Both the position numbers and the translations under genes were made by a program. A stretch of 64,000 nucleotides of DNA, from positions 124,001-188,000 of the forward strand of contig JAWKUB010000003.1 in the NCBI GenBank assembly GCA_041398745.1, written 5' to 3'. Each line of letters opens with the position of its first letter. Position 1 is the first letter of the stretch. The notes beneath the pieces are model-generated. The model was not told the origin of the DNA. It did not search any database and saw only the letters and a list, made by a program, of their open reading frames with translations. Positions 11,068-20,856 of the stretch are shown here, one piece after another. The DNA comes from JACKHO01 sp041398745. GTDB taxonomy: Bacteria; Planctomycetota; Planctomycetia; Planctomycetales; Planctomycetaceae.

Positions 11068-12405
11068 TCACGCAATAATATCCGTCACCACGTTGCCCCA
11101 CAGTCCGGTGAGGCGGAAGTCGCGGCCGGAGTAGAAGTAGGTCAGTTTGGTGTGATCGAATCCGAGCAGATGCAGAATCGTCGCGTGGAAGTCGTGAATA
11201 TGGACAGGATTCTCGACAATGCCAATGCCGTGTTCATCGGTCGCTCCGTAGGCCATTCCACCTTTCACGCCACCACCAGCGAGCCAGCAGGTGAATGCGT
11301 CTTTGTAGTGGTCACGGCCATCTGTGGCACTCTTCTTGGCACTCGGAGTCCGACCGAATTCAGTGCACCAAACGATGAGCGTTTCCTCAAACAGGCCACG
11401 TTGCTTGAGGTCGGTAATGAGTGCTCCCATGCCGCGGTCGACATTCTTCGACAGCTTGTCGTATGACTTCATATTGCTGTGCGCGTCCCAGTTCCCCTTA
11501 TCCACAATTTCAATAAAGCGGACGCCTTGCTCGCTCATGCGGCGGGCCATAAGGCACTGCCAGGCGAAACTCTTCGAGTCGTTACGGTCAATGCCGTACA
11601 GGTCCAGCGTGGCCTGCGTTTCGTCCGCCAGGTCAAACACCCCTGGGGCTGTTTGCTGCAATCCCAGGGCTGCTTCGAAGGAATACATGCGGGCATCGAG
11701 AACTTCATCACCCGGACGTCCGTCGCGATGACGTGCGTTCATCCTTGCCAGCAAATCCAATTCGCGCGACTGCTGTGATGCGGTCAATGGATCGGGATTG
11801 AGGTTTGCGATCGGTTCCGCGCCGGGCTTGATGCGGGTTCCCTGATGGTAGGCGGGCAGGAAGTTACTGTCCCATGATTGCGACCCGGCGTACGGCAGCT
11901 TTTCGGCGAAGACGACGTGCGACGGCAAATTGGGATTCTGAGTTCCCATGCCATAACTCACCCACGCGCCAATGCCCGGCAGCGTTCCAGCCATGGCGCC
12001 CGAGTGCATGCTGAGCGTTGCTTCAAAGTGGTCCCCTTTGTCGCCATGCAGTGACCGCAGCAGACACAAGTCGTCGGCGCACTGCGCGGTGAATGGGAAC
12101 AGATCGGAGATTTCGAGGCCCGACTCACCGTAGCGTTTCGATCCCCACATACTGCCCGTGAGGACACGATCTTTCCCGACCTCCTTGCCGTCATCTTTCT
12201 TGAGTGCCGGTTTGGGGTCGAATGAATCCACGTGTGACACACCGCCAGGCATGAAAAACAGAATGACACGTTTGGCTTTCGCCGCGAACTGCGAAGGCTG
12301 CGGTGCCAGAGGATTTGTTCCTGCGAGCAGCGGAGCCGCTCCGAGTCCCAGGGCACCGGTAACGGCATGACGCAATACATCGCGGCGTGAAAGGTTATTC
12401 AACAT
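11068..12405 (-). CDS. DUF1501 family protein (alkaline-phosphatase/sulfatase-like fold, Tat-type signal)
   Basis: 445 residues. The N-terminus MLNNLSRRDVLRHAVTGALG has a twin-arginine-like RRDVL motif and a hydrophobic stretch, as is usual for DUF1501 proteins. Family landmarks are VILFFMPGGVSHVDSFDPK, the LRSLHGDKGDHFEA segment and CTEFGRTPSAKK, ending with HDFHATILHLLGFDH. DUF1501 proteins are very abundant in planctomycetes and have no proven reaction. It lies 42 bp downstream of a PSD1/DUF1549/DUF1553 protein on the same strand, the standard two-gene arrangement, so the two are probably co-transcribed and act together in the periplasm (inference). Confidence 0.92.
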   Translation of the reverse strand: MLNNLSRRDVLRHAVTGALGLGAAPLLAGTNPLAPQPSQFAAKAKRVILFFMPGGVSHVDSFDPKPALKKDDGKEVGKDRVLTGSMWGSKRYGESGLEISDLFPFTAQCADDLCLLRSLHGDKGDHFEATLSMHSGAMAGTLPGIGAWVSYGMGTQNPNLPSHVVFAEKLPYAGSQSWDSNFLPAYHQGTRIKPGAEPIANLNPDPLTASQQSRELDLLARMNARHRDGRPGDEVLDARMYSFEAALGLQQTAPGVFDLADETQATLDLYGIDRNDSKSFAWQCLMARRMSEQGVRFIEIVDKGNWDAHSNMKSYDKLSKNVDRGMGALITDLKQRGLFEETLIVWCTEFGRTPSAKKSATDGRDHYKDAFTCWLAGGGVKGGMAYGATDEHGIGIVENPVHIHDFHATILHLLGFDHTKLTYFYSGRDFRLTGLWGNVVTDIIA

Positions 12406-12447
12406 GGGTTCACTCCGTGCCAGCAGGCTGGCTAGAAGGGGATGGCG

Positions 12448-14691
12448 TTAGTCGATGTAAACGAATTCATTGGAACTCAGCAACACTCGTGAAAAACTGG
12501 CCCAACTCAACAGCTCGGACTCTTCCTTGCTTTTGCCCTGCTCCTGCATAGATGCTTCATAGGCAGCCAAGTAGTCGGCGGCTTCGGTCAGTTCCGTCGC
12601 TTCTGGTGGACGACCATAGGCTCGTTCGTATGCCCAGTTCACTCGATCAGATGTTTCAACTTGAGCAGCAATCGCACTCCTGGCAAAGGCTGTCGCCTTC
12701 GTCTTCATGAAGTCGCCATTCATCATGCTGAGGGCCTGCAGGGCGACAGTCGAGGTCGGGCGTGCTGATGTCGTCTTATTGGGATCTGGCCCGTCGTACA
12801 ATGCCATGAACGGGTGACGGTTGAGTCTCGGCGACATCAAATAGACCGTCCGATGGTTGTGGTCATAGGTCGCAAAGAAGGGATTCCCCTGCGAAAACTT
12901 GAGCTTGTCATTAGCAGGGAAAGGATGGCGTCCTCCTGTTCCTGGCTCCAGAGTTCCGCTAACGGCCAGGATGGAATCACGCAGGGTTTCTGCATCCATC
13001 CGTCGACGATCAAATTTCCAGAAGTAGCGGTTGGCTTCATCAATCGCCGCCTGTTCGGGGCGATTCACGCTGTCAAGCTGATAGGCAGCCGACAGCAGGA
13101 TTTGACGGTGCAGGTACTTGATGGACCATCCGTGGCTCATGAATTCGGTGGCCAGCCAGTCCAGCAGCTCGGGGTGGCTTGGCGGCGCACACTGCTGGCC
13201 GAAGTTGCTCGGTGTCGCGACGAACCCCTTACCAAAGTGGTGATGCCAAATCCGGTTCACGATGACTCGTGGCGTAAGGGGATTCTCGGGAGAAGCAATC
13301 CATTGAGCGAGTTGCAGGCGACCGCTTTCTCCTTCAGGAATGACAGCGTCATCTGCGTTCAACACATCAAGGAAGCCACGTGGCGCGTTGTCACCCTTTT
13401 TCTTGGGATCGCCTCCCACGTAGACAGGCACATCTCCGTCAGGCTTTTCTTTATCTGAAACAGCCCACGCTTCAGCGTTCTCGTAGGTCTCTTTCAGTTC
13501 TTCTGGGATGGTAATGGAAACGAAGTCGGCTCGCTCTTTCTGATGTTCCGTTCCCGCATGTGGATACAGCGTGTTGTGGAAGTAGCCGAAGAATCCGTAG
13601 TAGTCATTCGCAGTTACTGGATCAAATTTGTGGTGGTGGCAACGTGCACACCCCAGTGTCAGCCCCAGCATGGAACGCCCGACAGTGTCGATGGTGTCAT
13701 CGATAATGAGTTCATAATCGGAATTGCGCGAGTTGCCGAATCGTCGCGACAGTGCGATGTAGCCGGTCGCGATAATCTTCTCGTAGTTGCGAGGATCATC
13801 CGGGTTTTGCTTCGCCAGCGTGTCGCCAGCCAGCTGTTCGATGAGGAACTGGTCGTACGGCATGTCGCGATTGAAGGCCGCAATGACATAGTCGCGGTAG
13901 TAGCGGGCTTCAGGAACTGGCATGTCCGTTCCGTCACCACTCGTGTCCGCGTAGCGGGCCAAGTCCAGCCAGTGACGTCCCCACCGTTCTCCATAAGCGG
14001 GACTGTCGAGCAAACGGTCGACAACCTTGCTGTATGCATCTGGCGATTCATCGGCAAGGAATGCTTCGACCTCTTCCGGAGTTGGCGGCAATCCCGTCAT
14101 GTCCAGGGTGACACGTCGCAACAAGATTCGTTTGTCTGCAAAAGGGACAGGATCAAGGCCCTGTTCGGACCAGGCAGCCCAGAGGAAGCGGTCGATGTCG
14201 GTTCGACACCAGCCTTCATCTGCGACCTGTGGTGGACTGATTTTTTGAATGGGATGAAACGCCCACGGCAGTTCGTCGTCGGTCTCACTCATCATCGGGG
14301 CCATATTTTCGGGCCACACAGCTCCATCAGCGACCCACTTCTTGAAGTCCGCGATGACATTCTCTGGAAGTGGTTCCTCAGGCGGCATCACCTTGTCGGG
14401 ATCATCGCTGATCAACCGTTGAATGAGTGCACTCGCATTCGGGTTTCCACTCACCAGCGAAGGTCCGCTCATGCCCCCTTTGATGAGATCTTCACGAGAC
14501 TCAATCCGAAAATCACCTTCAGGTGTTTTCCCGGCGTGGCACTCGCCGCATTTCGTCACCAGCACGGGCCGAATGCGGTTTTCAAAGAAGTCGCTCGCTT
14601 CATCAGCGAAAGCGGTCGCAGACGAGAAGAATGCCACTGCTGCGGCAATGACGAAACTCCAACACAGATATTGTGTGGGGCGAATAATCAT
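12448..14691 (-). CDS. PSD1 cytochrome c-like / DUF1549 / DUF1553 protein
   Basis: 747 residues with a signal peptide (MIIRPTQYLCWSFVIAAAVAFFSSATAFADE). A cytochrome c-type heme site CGECH sits in the N-terminal PSD1 domain. DUF1549 follows (RRVTLDMTGLPPTPEEVEAF, then ARYADTSGDG and EQLAGDTL) with a second CxxCH (CARCHHHKFDP). The C-terminal DUF1553 part includes TPRVIVNRIWHHHFGKG and FDRRRMDAETLRDSI. These proteins are planctomycete hallmarks, presumed periplasmic heme proteins of unknown substrate. GGGGAG seven bases before the ATG supports the start. It is the first gene of a pair with the DUF1501 gene. Unlike the homologue at 43209-46370 it has no LamG-like insert. Confidence 0.92.
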   Translation of the reverse strand: MIIRPTQYLCWSFVIAAAVAFFSSATAFADEASDFFENRIRPVLVTKCGECHAGKTPEGDFRIESREDLIKGGMSGPSLVSGNPNASALIQRLISDDPDKVMPPEEPLPENVIADFKKWVADGAVWPENMAPMMSETDDELPWAFHPIQKISPPQVADEGWCRTDIDRFLWAAWSEQGLDPVPFADKRILLRRVTLDMTGLPPTPEEVEAFLADESPDAYSKVVDRLLDSPAYGERWGRHWLDLARYADTSGDGTDMPVPEARYYRDYVIAAFNRDMPYDQFLIEQLAGDTLAKQNPDDPRNYEKIIATGYIALSRRFGNSRNSDYELIIDDTIDTVGRSMLGLTLGCARCHHHKFDPVTANDYYGFFGYFHNTLYPHAGTEHQKERADFVSITIPEELKETYENAEAWAVSDKEKPDGDVPVYVGGDPKKKGDNAPRGFLDVLNADDAVIPEGESGRLQLAQWIASPENPLTPRVIVNRIWHHHFGKGFVATPSNFGQQCAPPSHPELLDWLATEFMSHGWSIKYLHRQILLSAAYQLDSVNRPEQAAIDEANRYFWKFDRRRMDAETLRDSILAVSGTLEPGTGGRHPFPANDKLKFSQGNPFFATYDHNHRTVYLMSPRLNRHPFMALYDGPDPNKTTSARPTSTVALQALSMMNGDFMKTKATAFARSAIAAQVETSDRVNWAYERAYGRPPEATELTEAADYLAAYEASMQEQGKSKEESELLSWASFSRVLLSSNEFVYID

Positions 14692-15070
14692 GGGCGGGCT
14701 CCCCAGGGAGGGATAGGTCCGGACTTACTCCGGGGCGGGATAAAGACTTGCTGAAGCAATTGCATCAACAAATCTTGTTCCTAATCCTGATCGGAGAATT
14801 GGTGACTGTCAATGTCGGCTATTTGCGTGAGCCCGGAGAATCCTGTCAGCGAGAATGCTTTTCCCGTGAAATCTGCACAAAAGGCACCCATTCAGTGTCA
14901 AGACTTGGCCGCCCCAGCGCGCCATGGGTTGTTTTGACACAGTTTAACGAGCTAAGAACGTTCAGGCTTCGATACTCGAAGAAATGGGGTTGGTTCGTTG
15001 CCGCGATGCCTCTCCGCCACGCAATCGCGCAGTCCCATCAGTCAGGCGAGAAACAAGAGGGTTTACATGG
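14692..15070. other. Intergenic stretch without a supported gene
   Basis: It separates the PSD1 gene from the end of the flagellar minus arm. I see the ribosome site of the PSD1 gene at its left edge. A TTGACA on the minus strand near 14807 has no convincing -10 partner. No RNA gene, repeat or intrinsic terminator was recognised. Confidence 0.4.
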
Positions 15071-15403
15071 CTATCCGCCAACAGCGGACACATGCTCCGA
15101 TTGCCGTAGCAGCGTGTCAAATTCCGCTTCGAGCGATTTGGTTCCCATGAGGACCAGAGCATGTCGCAGCGAGTGAATGCGGCGGGTATAGCCGAGGTGC
15201 ACTGAGTTGATCCGTTTGAGGAAATAATCGGCCAACTCCGGAAACTGCTGGATTTGCTCGGACAGATGCGCAAAGTCGAGTTTGCTGTCGAACAACAGGC
15301 GCTGGAGGGATTGTAATTCCGTTGACCTGGGCCACTTCTTAAGGTGTGGTCCCTGCGGTACGGATGCGGGATGCAGTCGGAGAGTTGGTGAGGTTGTTGC
15401 CAT
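15071..15403 (-). CDS. Short HDOD-like protein at the end of the flg arm
   Basis: 110 residues, 23 bp after flgL on the same strand. The segment from about residue 45 to 95 (FPELADYFLKRINSVHLG, then IHSLRHALVLMGTKSLEAE) matches the start of an HDOD domain, where PxLA..ll.xvNS and I.Sl.qAl..lG are conserved. A full HDOD domain is about 200 residues, so only its first part is present. It may be a minimal regulatory domain or a remnant. HDOD proteins often occur with motility and signalling genes. The coordinates assume the first ATG in the frame; the ribosome site is weak. Confidence 0.6.
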   Translation of the reverse strand: MATTSPTLRLHPASVPQGPHLKKWPRSTELQSLQRLLFDSKLDFAHLSEQIQQFPELADYFLKRINSVHLGYTRRIHSLRHALVLMGTKSLEAEFDTLLRQSEHVSAVGG

Positions 15404-15426
15404 AGGTTCGCTCGCCTGAGATGTGC

Positions 15427-16836
15427 CTAACCCAGAAAGTCGAGAATGGAAATATTGAGCCGTCGTACGGTGGTCGCCAGGGAAAACTCAGTCTGATTCT
15501 GCAATTCCTGCAGTCGCAGCACGGCATCGGCGATGTCCGTCGCATTGAGTTGGCCAAGCCGCTCGTTCAGAGCCAGTTTGACGTCTTCGAGTTTGGTGAC
15601 GCGTTGCTCCAGTTGCTGAAGTCCGACGGACTGGCGTCCCAGTTGAACGAGGAGATGATCATTCAGCTCGTTGAGGTCATCGAGACGGTGCGCAAGTCGC
15701 TCATGCCGTTGAGCGGGACCTCCCTGACTGAGGATGTCCTGCTCCAATAGTTCCAAGGCGGTCAGCAAATCGGTGCCGCCTGCGGCGTCGATCGTTTCGG
15801 TGCCTGTTCGTGTTGTTGTGGAAGTGTCCGCGTATCGCACGATTTGTCCGTCGACCGAAACCAGTTGCTGGTTACCGAACTCAATGGAGACGGCGGGATT
15901 GTCGCCCAATTGAATAGTTCCCGTGCTTTCGATATCCACGGTTCCGTTGAATCCGGCGGCAATGCTCGTCGTATCGAGATAAACCTGCTCACCACTTGGT
16001 CCGATCACCAACAGGTCGGTGTCGCCGGAAGTGAAGTCGACCGGCGTTCCGCCGTTGAGTGAAATTGTGCCAAAGCTGCCCGTGCCACTGGTGTCATTCA
16101 CCTGGAGCGTATGCGTGCCAACCAGACCGAGAATGGTGTCTCCACTAACTGAACTCGTACCCGGCGAAACACCGGACGCACCAAAGTACATCGTCGCGGT
16201 GTGCGTGAGTGCCAGACGCTCACGCGAAGCACCGACCGGTTGGCCGGTTCCAAGCTGCGTTCCGGTGGCGTTTGTCATCGAGAGCACGAGGGGAGCGTTT
16301 GGTTCAAAGAGCTGACGTGCCGTCGGTAACGTAGTGGCCTGCCCCGTTTTGTCAGCACCTCCCCCCTGATACGTTCCTGCAATTCCCAGTTCATCAATGC
16401 CGTAGGGCACCGAGTTTCCCGCGTCACCCGCGAAAAGATAGCGTCCATCGAGTTGCGTGTTCGAAATCGAGATCAGCCGCTCGCGAATACCACGAATCTG
16501 CAGGGCCAGCGCGTCAACTTCGCCATGCGTCGCCGTTTGTTGAGCCTGAATGGCAATGTCACGGGCCTGCACAACAAGTTGCTGAGCGTCGCGGATTTGC
16601 GTGTGGGCCTGATTTGCAAGCTGTTGCTTATGCTGCAGAATCGACAGGTCCGACTCCACGTCGACAATCGCCGATTGAGCCGTCAGGATTTGACGATAAG
16701 CACCGGGGTCTTGCGAAGGGCGCACAACGCGAACGCCACTGCTGATTTGATCCTGCAAACGATTCAACGACGCCGTCTGCCGCTGCGTGAGTTGCAGCGA
16801 CTGCAGGAGTTGCTGGTGTGGTGTAATCCGGTTCAT
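15427..16836 (-). CDS. flgL: Flagellar hook-filament junction protein FlgL
   Basis: 469 residues, longer than the enterobacterial protein (about 317). The flagellin-like N-terminus (SLNRLQDQISSGVRVVRPSQ, near residues 23-42) and C-terminus (ATDIADAVLRLQELQNQTEF, near 428-447, ending SILDFLG) form the conserved coiled-coil ends. The extra length is a beta-rich middle domain (about 140-370). In known flagella FlgL is the second junction protein between hook and filament. It lies 35 bp downstream of flgK in the minus arm. Confidence 0.92.
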   Translation of the reverse strand: MNRITPHQQLLQSLQLTQRQTASLNRLQDQISSGVRVVRPSQDPGAYRQILTAQSAIVDVESDLSILQHKQQLANQAHTQIRDAQQLVVQARDIAIQAQQTATHGEVDALALQIRGIRERLISISNTQLDGRYLFAGDAGNSVPYGIDELGIAGTYQGGGADKTGQATTLPTARQLFEPNAPLVLSMTNATGTQLGTGQPVGASRERLALTHTATMYFGASGVSPGTSSVSGDTILGLVGTHTLQVNDTSGTGSFGTISLNGGTPVDFTSGDTDLLVIGPSGEQVYLDTTSIAAGFNGTVDIESTGTIQLGDNPAVSIEFGNQQLVSVDGQIVRYADTSTTTRTGTETIDAAGGTDLLTALELLEQDILSQGGPAQRHERLAHRLDDLNELNDHLLVQLGRQSVGLQQLEQRVTKLEDVKLALNERLGQLNATDIADAVLRLQELQNQTEFSLATTVRRLNISILDFLG

Positions 16837-16871
16837 TAAGTGTTTTCCGAAGTTGTAGTCAAAGTTGGCGG

Positions 16872-18836
16872 CTAACGGATGAGGTTGAAGAGTTCGTCGA
16901 GCGTCTGGTTGACGGAAACAATCAGACGCGACGCCGCCTCGAATGACCGTTGAAACTCCAGCAGCCGCACCATTTCTTCATTTGGATCGACTCCAGAAAT
17001 GGCGCTGCGGCGTGCTTCGAGCACGTCTTGCTGTGTTTGGATGGCCTCCTGCTGTCGCTGAAGTCGTGTGACATTCCAGCCAGTGTCCGCCATGAGGTTG
17101 GCCAACTGGCTTGCTGACGAGCCTGACGCACCTCCAACTGAAGACTGCTCGCTGAGTGGCAGCAACCGCGTGAAGCCAGTGCCATCAGTAATGCCGCCGG
17201 ACCGTCCCGTCGCCAGTCGTCGGGAGTCCTGCGAAATTTCCGAAGAGACCTGCAGTCCTTCGCCAACGCGTCCAGAGAACAATGTCCCCAGGCCTGTTGC
17301 AGCCAAAATTCCGATGGTGTCCGACTCAGCAATCGCGGAGAACTGGAATGTGTCTCCCGTTACGAGATCGCCCGCTGAGAAGGCGATTTCCACGCCGTCA
17401 ATCACTGCGACATACCGACCGACGGACGCCCCACTCCCCAGATTAAGCGTGGTGAGAACATCTCCTGTAAAGTCATCCCGCAGTTCAACGACAATGTTGG
17501 AGTCGAGGCCGACACGTCCTCCCGAGATTACTTCGCCAATGATTTGCCTGTTCTCAATCCCCGTGTAGCTGCCTGAGAGTGAAGGTTCACTCGTGCTGGA
17601 AAGCATCGCCAAATTCGGCTGTGATGCCAGTCGGTTCGAGAAATCAATCCCATAACCAGCAATAGCTGACAGTCGAACCCGCCCTGTCACCTCGTCGAGG
17701 CTGGCCGACAATTCCGGGATGGTGTTGAGACGTCCGATGACATCACGCAGCGAATCTGCTGCGGGATCGACCGAAATTCCATAGACCTGTCGCTCGCCGG
17801 TTACTCGATTCGAAATCGTCACGTATAGGTCACCCGCCTCCAGTTGTCTTCCCCAATTGGTCTCCGCGAGTGGGATATCGACATCGTCCACGCTTTGCTG
17901 TCCCACAATGGTTTCGAACGGCCCTGCTGCACCAATCCCGGTAGCCTGGATGTGGTCCACGGCCGCCACCAGTTCGGTCGCCCAGTTGCGAAATCGTTCT
18001 TCGTACGCATTCAACATTTGCAGGGAACGCGCGAGTCCGCCGAGTTGTCCACCTTGCGGGGGAACTTCAGCAATTCCACTCGCAATCAGCAACTCATTGT
18101 CATTCGAACGTACGTCGATTTCCGCAGCGTGATCAGCAACGAGAATCGCACCTCCCGCAGCAACTACGGAGTTCGGCGAATTGGAGAGCGCCCCCGTTCG
18201 TACGTCGACAAGTTTTGCCAAATCGATCAGCAGTTGATCGCGTCGATCGAGCAGTTCACTCGGCTCGGCGGTCGAAACGCTATTCGCCATAATGTTCCGG
18301 TTCAGTTCCGCTAATTCTTTCGTAATGGCATTCACTTCCTCGGCGGCGTCACCTGCCTGCTGTAATACTTCGTCACGAATGCTTTGGAATCCCCTTAGCG
18401 TCTGTTCAATGCCGTTTGCTAAATCGGTGGCTGCACCAACGAACTCATTACGCAGTGCCGCTTCTTCTGGACGAGCGGTCAAGTCGCGGGCTGCGGAAGT
18501 GAATCGTTGAAGTACATCGGACATCGACCCGAAACTCGGAGCCAGCAGTTCTTCGACTCTCTGCGCGAATCCCAGTTGAGTGTTGGCTGCTACAGAAGCG
18601 GAGTTCTGCTGCGTCAACGCGGCCTGGAGTCCGTAGTCAACCACGCGCCGAATGTCCTCGATTTTCACGCCCGTTCCCTGCCAGAAGCCGGAGGCGTTGG
18701 TCTCGGGACGGTTCGTAAACTCGACCTGTCGACGGGAGTACCCTTCCGTCGTCGCGTTCGTCACGTTGTTGGAAACGGTGGACAGTGCCTGCTGCTGTGC
18801 ACGCAGGGCTGAGAGTCCAATATCAAGTGGCAACAT
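16872..18836 (-). CDS. flgK: Flagellar hook-associated protein FlgK
   Basis: 654 residues from the ATG at 18836. The mature start MLPLDIGLSALRAQQQALS and then VSNNVTNATTEGYSRRQVEF are diagnostic of FlgK. The C-terminus (LLEFQRSFEAASRLIVSVNQ, then TLDELFNLIR) is the usual rod/hook family end. The open frame runs 46 codons further to 18974, but that extension overlaps the upstream flgN-like gene and does not look like FlgK. AAGGAAGG before the ATG at 18836 supports the shorter form. FlgK joins hook and filament together with FlgL, which follows. Confidence 0.93.
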   Translation of the reverse strand: MLPLDIGLSALRAQQQALSTVSNNVTNATTEGYSRRQVEFTNRPETNASGFWQGTGVKIEDIRRVVDYGLQAALTQQNSASVAANTQLGFAQRVEELLAPSFGSMSDVLQRFTSAARDLTARPEEAALRNEFVGAATDLANGIEQTLRGFQSIRDEVLQQAGDAAEEVNAITKELAELNRNIMANSVSTAEPSELLDRRDQLLIDLAKLVDVRTGALSNSPNSVVAAGGAILVADHAAEIDVRSNDNELLIASGIAEVPPQGGQLGGLARSLQMLNAYEERFRNWATELVAAVDHIQATGIGAAGPFETIVGQQSVDDVDIPLAETNWGRQLEAGDLYVTISNRVTGERQVYGISVDPAADSLRDVIGRLNTIPELSASLDEVTGRVRLSAIAGYGIDFSNRLASQPNLAMLSSTSEPSLSGSYTGIENRQIIGEVISGGRVGLDSNIVVELRDDFTGDVLTTLNLGSGASVGRYVAVIDGVEIAFSAGDLVTGDTFQFSAIAESDTIGILAATGLGTLFSGRVGEGLQVSSEISQDSRRLATGRSGGITDGTGFTRLLPLSEQSSVGGASGSSASQLANLMADTGWNVTRLQRQQEAIQTQQDVLEARRSAISGVDPNEEMVRLLEFQRSFEAASRLIVSVNQTLDELFNLIR

Positions 18837-18895
18837 GACAATTCCCTTCCTTGGTTCCTGCTGCCGCGGCCCGACGTCCTGTCCGGCCATTTGCG

Positions 18896-19300
18896 CTATT
18901 GCGGCATTTGCAGCACGGGTCGGCCGCTGCGGTCGTAGCGACTTTCCCCCTGGACAGTTGCTGCAATCTGACATTCGGCGTGATGCATGAATTGAATGGT
19001 TAGCTGAACGGCACTGGCACGTTCGGCAAGGTCTAGAATCTTGGTTAACAATCGCGTGCGAACGTCTTTGTCTTCGACCGTCGGCACGCCCTTATCCGAT
19101 GCCGTAATTCGCAACTCGGACAATTCCAGTTCCATACTGTGAACGAGCTTTGTCGTCGAATCTGACAATCGCGACGCCGAGGGTGCTGAGTCTCCAATGA
19201 GGCTGAACAGGACGTTGGTCGCCTGTTCGCAATCGTCCATCAACTGGATGATGCGTTGTAATTGCGTTGGCTGCTGTCGTTCTGTGCGCGAAATGCTCAT
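18896..19300 (-). CDS. flgN: Probable FlgN-type export chaperone
   Basis: 134 residues, all-helical, with heptad-like leucines (LQRIIQLMDDCEQATNVLFS and LLTKILDLAERASAVQLTIQ). FlgN proteins are small helical chaperones for FlgK and FlgL, and this gene lies directly before flgK and overlaps flgJ by 4 bp. Sequence similarity alone is weak because FlgN is poorly conserved. The call rests mainly on size, helicity and position, so the symbol is tentative. Confidence 0.6.
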   Translation of the reverse strand: MSISRTERQQPTQLQRIIQLMDDCEQATNVLFSLIGDSAPSASRLSDSTTKLVHSMELELSELRITASDKGVPTVEDKDVRTRLLTKILDLAERASAVQLTIQFMHHAECQIAATVQGESRYDRSGRPVLQMPQ

Positions 19301-19629
19301 GGCGTCTCCCCTCCTTTAACGGCAGGGTCATCAACAGCTGGAGCGTCGGCAATTCTCGCTAAATAGGGCTCCAGTGATTTGGCCAGTCCAAATCCACCCT
19401 GCATGGCCAGTTGTCGCCCCATGTGCAGGTCGAACATGCTTCCCAGCGTGTCTGATTCATCTCCCGGAAACATGCCAGATTCGTCGAATCCCGACTGCCG
19501 CATGTCCTTCATAAGTTGCGACAGCAACAGGCTCTCGAATTCACGGGCCAACCCAATCGAATCGGCTCGATGCGACTCTGTGCCAATGGCCTGTAACGTC
19601 CAGGCGGGCCCTGTGACTTGTCCAATCAT
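19297..19629 (-). CDS. flgJ: Rod-binding protein FlgJ, single-domain form
   Basis: 110 residues. The segment AREFESLLLSQLMKDMRQSG, then MFPGDESDTLGSMFDLHMGRQLA and GGFGLAKSL, is the rod-binding domain (PF10135) of FlgJ. The muramidase/glucosaminidase domain of enterobacterial FlgJ is absent, as in many non-proteobacterial flagella. A separate peptidoglycan hydrolase must therefore open the wall for the rod (inference). The gene overlaps the flgN-like gene by 4 bp and follows flgI by 11 bp. Confidence 0.88.
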   Translation of the reverse strand: MIGQVTGPAWTLQAIGTESHRADSIGLAREFESLLLSQLMKDMRQSGFDESGMFPGDESDTLGSMFDLHMGRQLAMQGGFGLAKSLEPYLARIADAPAVDDPAVKGGETP

Positions 19630-19640
19630 GTCCTGTTCCT

Positions 19641-20798
19641 CTACTTGAATTCGAGGTCGGCGTGCAGTGCCCCCGACTCTTTGAGTTGCTGGAAAATGGA
19701 ACTCAAGTCACGTGGAGTGACTCCCAACGCATTGAGTGCCGTCGCCAGGTCGCCGACTGTCACCGTTTCCGGTATTTCGGTGACCGGTTTTGCCTCTTCG
19801 AAGACTTCAATTTGCGTACGCGGCACCGTTTCGGTTTCCCCCTGACTGAACGGCGCGGGCTGGCTGACTTGTGGTGATTCCGCCGTGGTGACCGTAAGAT
19901 TCGCATGCGTGATGAGCACGTTCGAAATGCGGACGTGCTGTCCCACAATGACGGTTCCGGTCCGTTCGTTTATGACCACCTTGGCCGGGAAGTCGGGGGT
20001 CACTCGAATTTGTCCAATGTGCCCCAAGAAATCGGGCGTCGACATGTCGAATGCGGTTAAGACCTCGACTGTTCCTTCGTCAACGGCCCGAGCAGCCAGT
20101 GGAAACTCTTTGTTGATGGCTTCTGCAATGCGACGGGCTGTTTCGTAGTCTCGCTGACGAAGTAGTAGTCGCACCTGTCCTCCGATGCCAACTTCGTTCA
20201 GCGTTTCTCGCTCAACGGTCGCGCCGTTGGGAATCCGACCGGTCGTGGGATGATTCTTCTGTACTGTCGCTCCCTGGCCGCTCGCACTGAATCCGCCCAA
20301 GGAAATCGGCCCACTGGCCACGGCGTACACTTCGCCATCAGCACCGACGAGTGGCGTCATGATGAGCGTGCCGCCCTGAAGATTCTTCGCGTCATCAAAC
20401 GTCGAAACAATGACGTCGATTTTCGTTCCCTCGCGTGCAAACGTCGGCAAGTCGGCGGTAACAGTGACCACTGAAAGATTGTCCGTCTTTTGACGCGTGT
20501 CATTCTGCAAGTTGGCTCGCACAAGCGGGTCAATCCGCATTCCGAATCGCTGCATGAAATTCAGTGCGAATTCACGAGTGACGGGACTCTTACTTCCCGT
20601 TCCAGGAAGTCCTGTCACGAGTCCCATTCCAAGGATTTGATTCGTGCGGATGCCATCGACGACGGTAATGTCTTTGATCCGCACTTCCGCCGCTGTCGCT
20701 GTTACGCTGAACATAGCGAACGTCAATATCACAAGGTAACGAAGGGCGGCGAGCCAATGGCCCTGACGGTGCTCCGCGAGATTTGCCTGCGTGATCAT
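19641..20798 (-). CDS. flgI: Flagellar P-ring protein FlgI
   Basis: About 385 residues. FlgI landmarks are VRIKDITVVDGIRTNQILGM, GLVTGLPGTGSKS, NLSVVTVTADLPTFAREGTK and GGTLIMTPLVGADGEVYAVA, then VVINERTGTVIVG and VTVGDLATALNALGVTPRDL near the end. It forms the periplasmic ring around the rod. The signal peptide (LAALRYLVILTFAMFSVTATA) fits export. The start is uncertain: the ATG at 20798 has AGGAG only one base away, while a GTG at 20846 lies 10 bases after the flgH stop and would allow translational coupling but gives a long polar N-terminus. Confidence 0.93.
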   Translation of the reverse strand: MITQANLAEHRQGHWLAALRYLVILTFAMFSVTATAAEVRIKDITVVDGIRTNQILGMGLVTGLPGTGSKSPVTREFALNFMQRFGMRIDPLVRANLQNDTRQKTDNLSVVTVTADLPTFAREGTKIDVIVSTFDDAKNLQGGTLIMTPLVGADGEVYAVASGPISLGGFSASGQGATVQKNHPTTGRIPNGATVERETLNEVGIGGQVRLLLRQRDYETARRIAEAINKEFPLAARAVDEGTVEVLTAFDMSTPDFLGHIGQIRVTPDFPAKVVINERTGTVIVGQHVRISNVLITHANLTVTTAESPQVSQPAPFSQGETETVPRTQIEVFEEAKPVTEIPETVTVGDLATALNALGVTPRDLSSIFQQLKESGALHADLEFK

Positions 20799-20856
20799 GC
20801 TCCTGGCTTTCAACTTTCTACCAACTCTGACTCGAATCCAACCCACCGTGGCGATG

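Noticed and set aside
18837..18974. Longer FlgK start (46 extra residues)
   Set aside because: It overlaps the flgN-like gene and is not FlgK-like; the ATG at 18836 has a good ribosome site.
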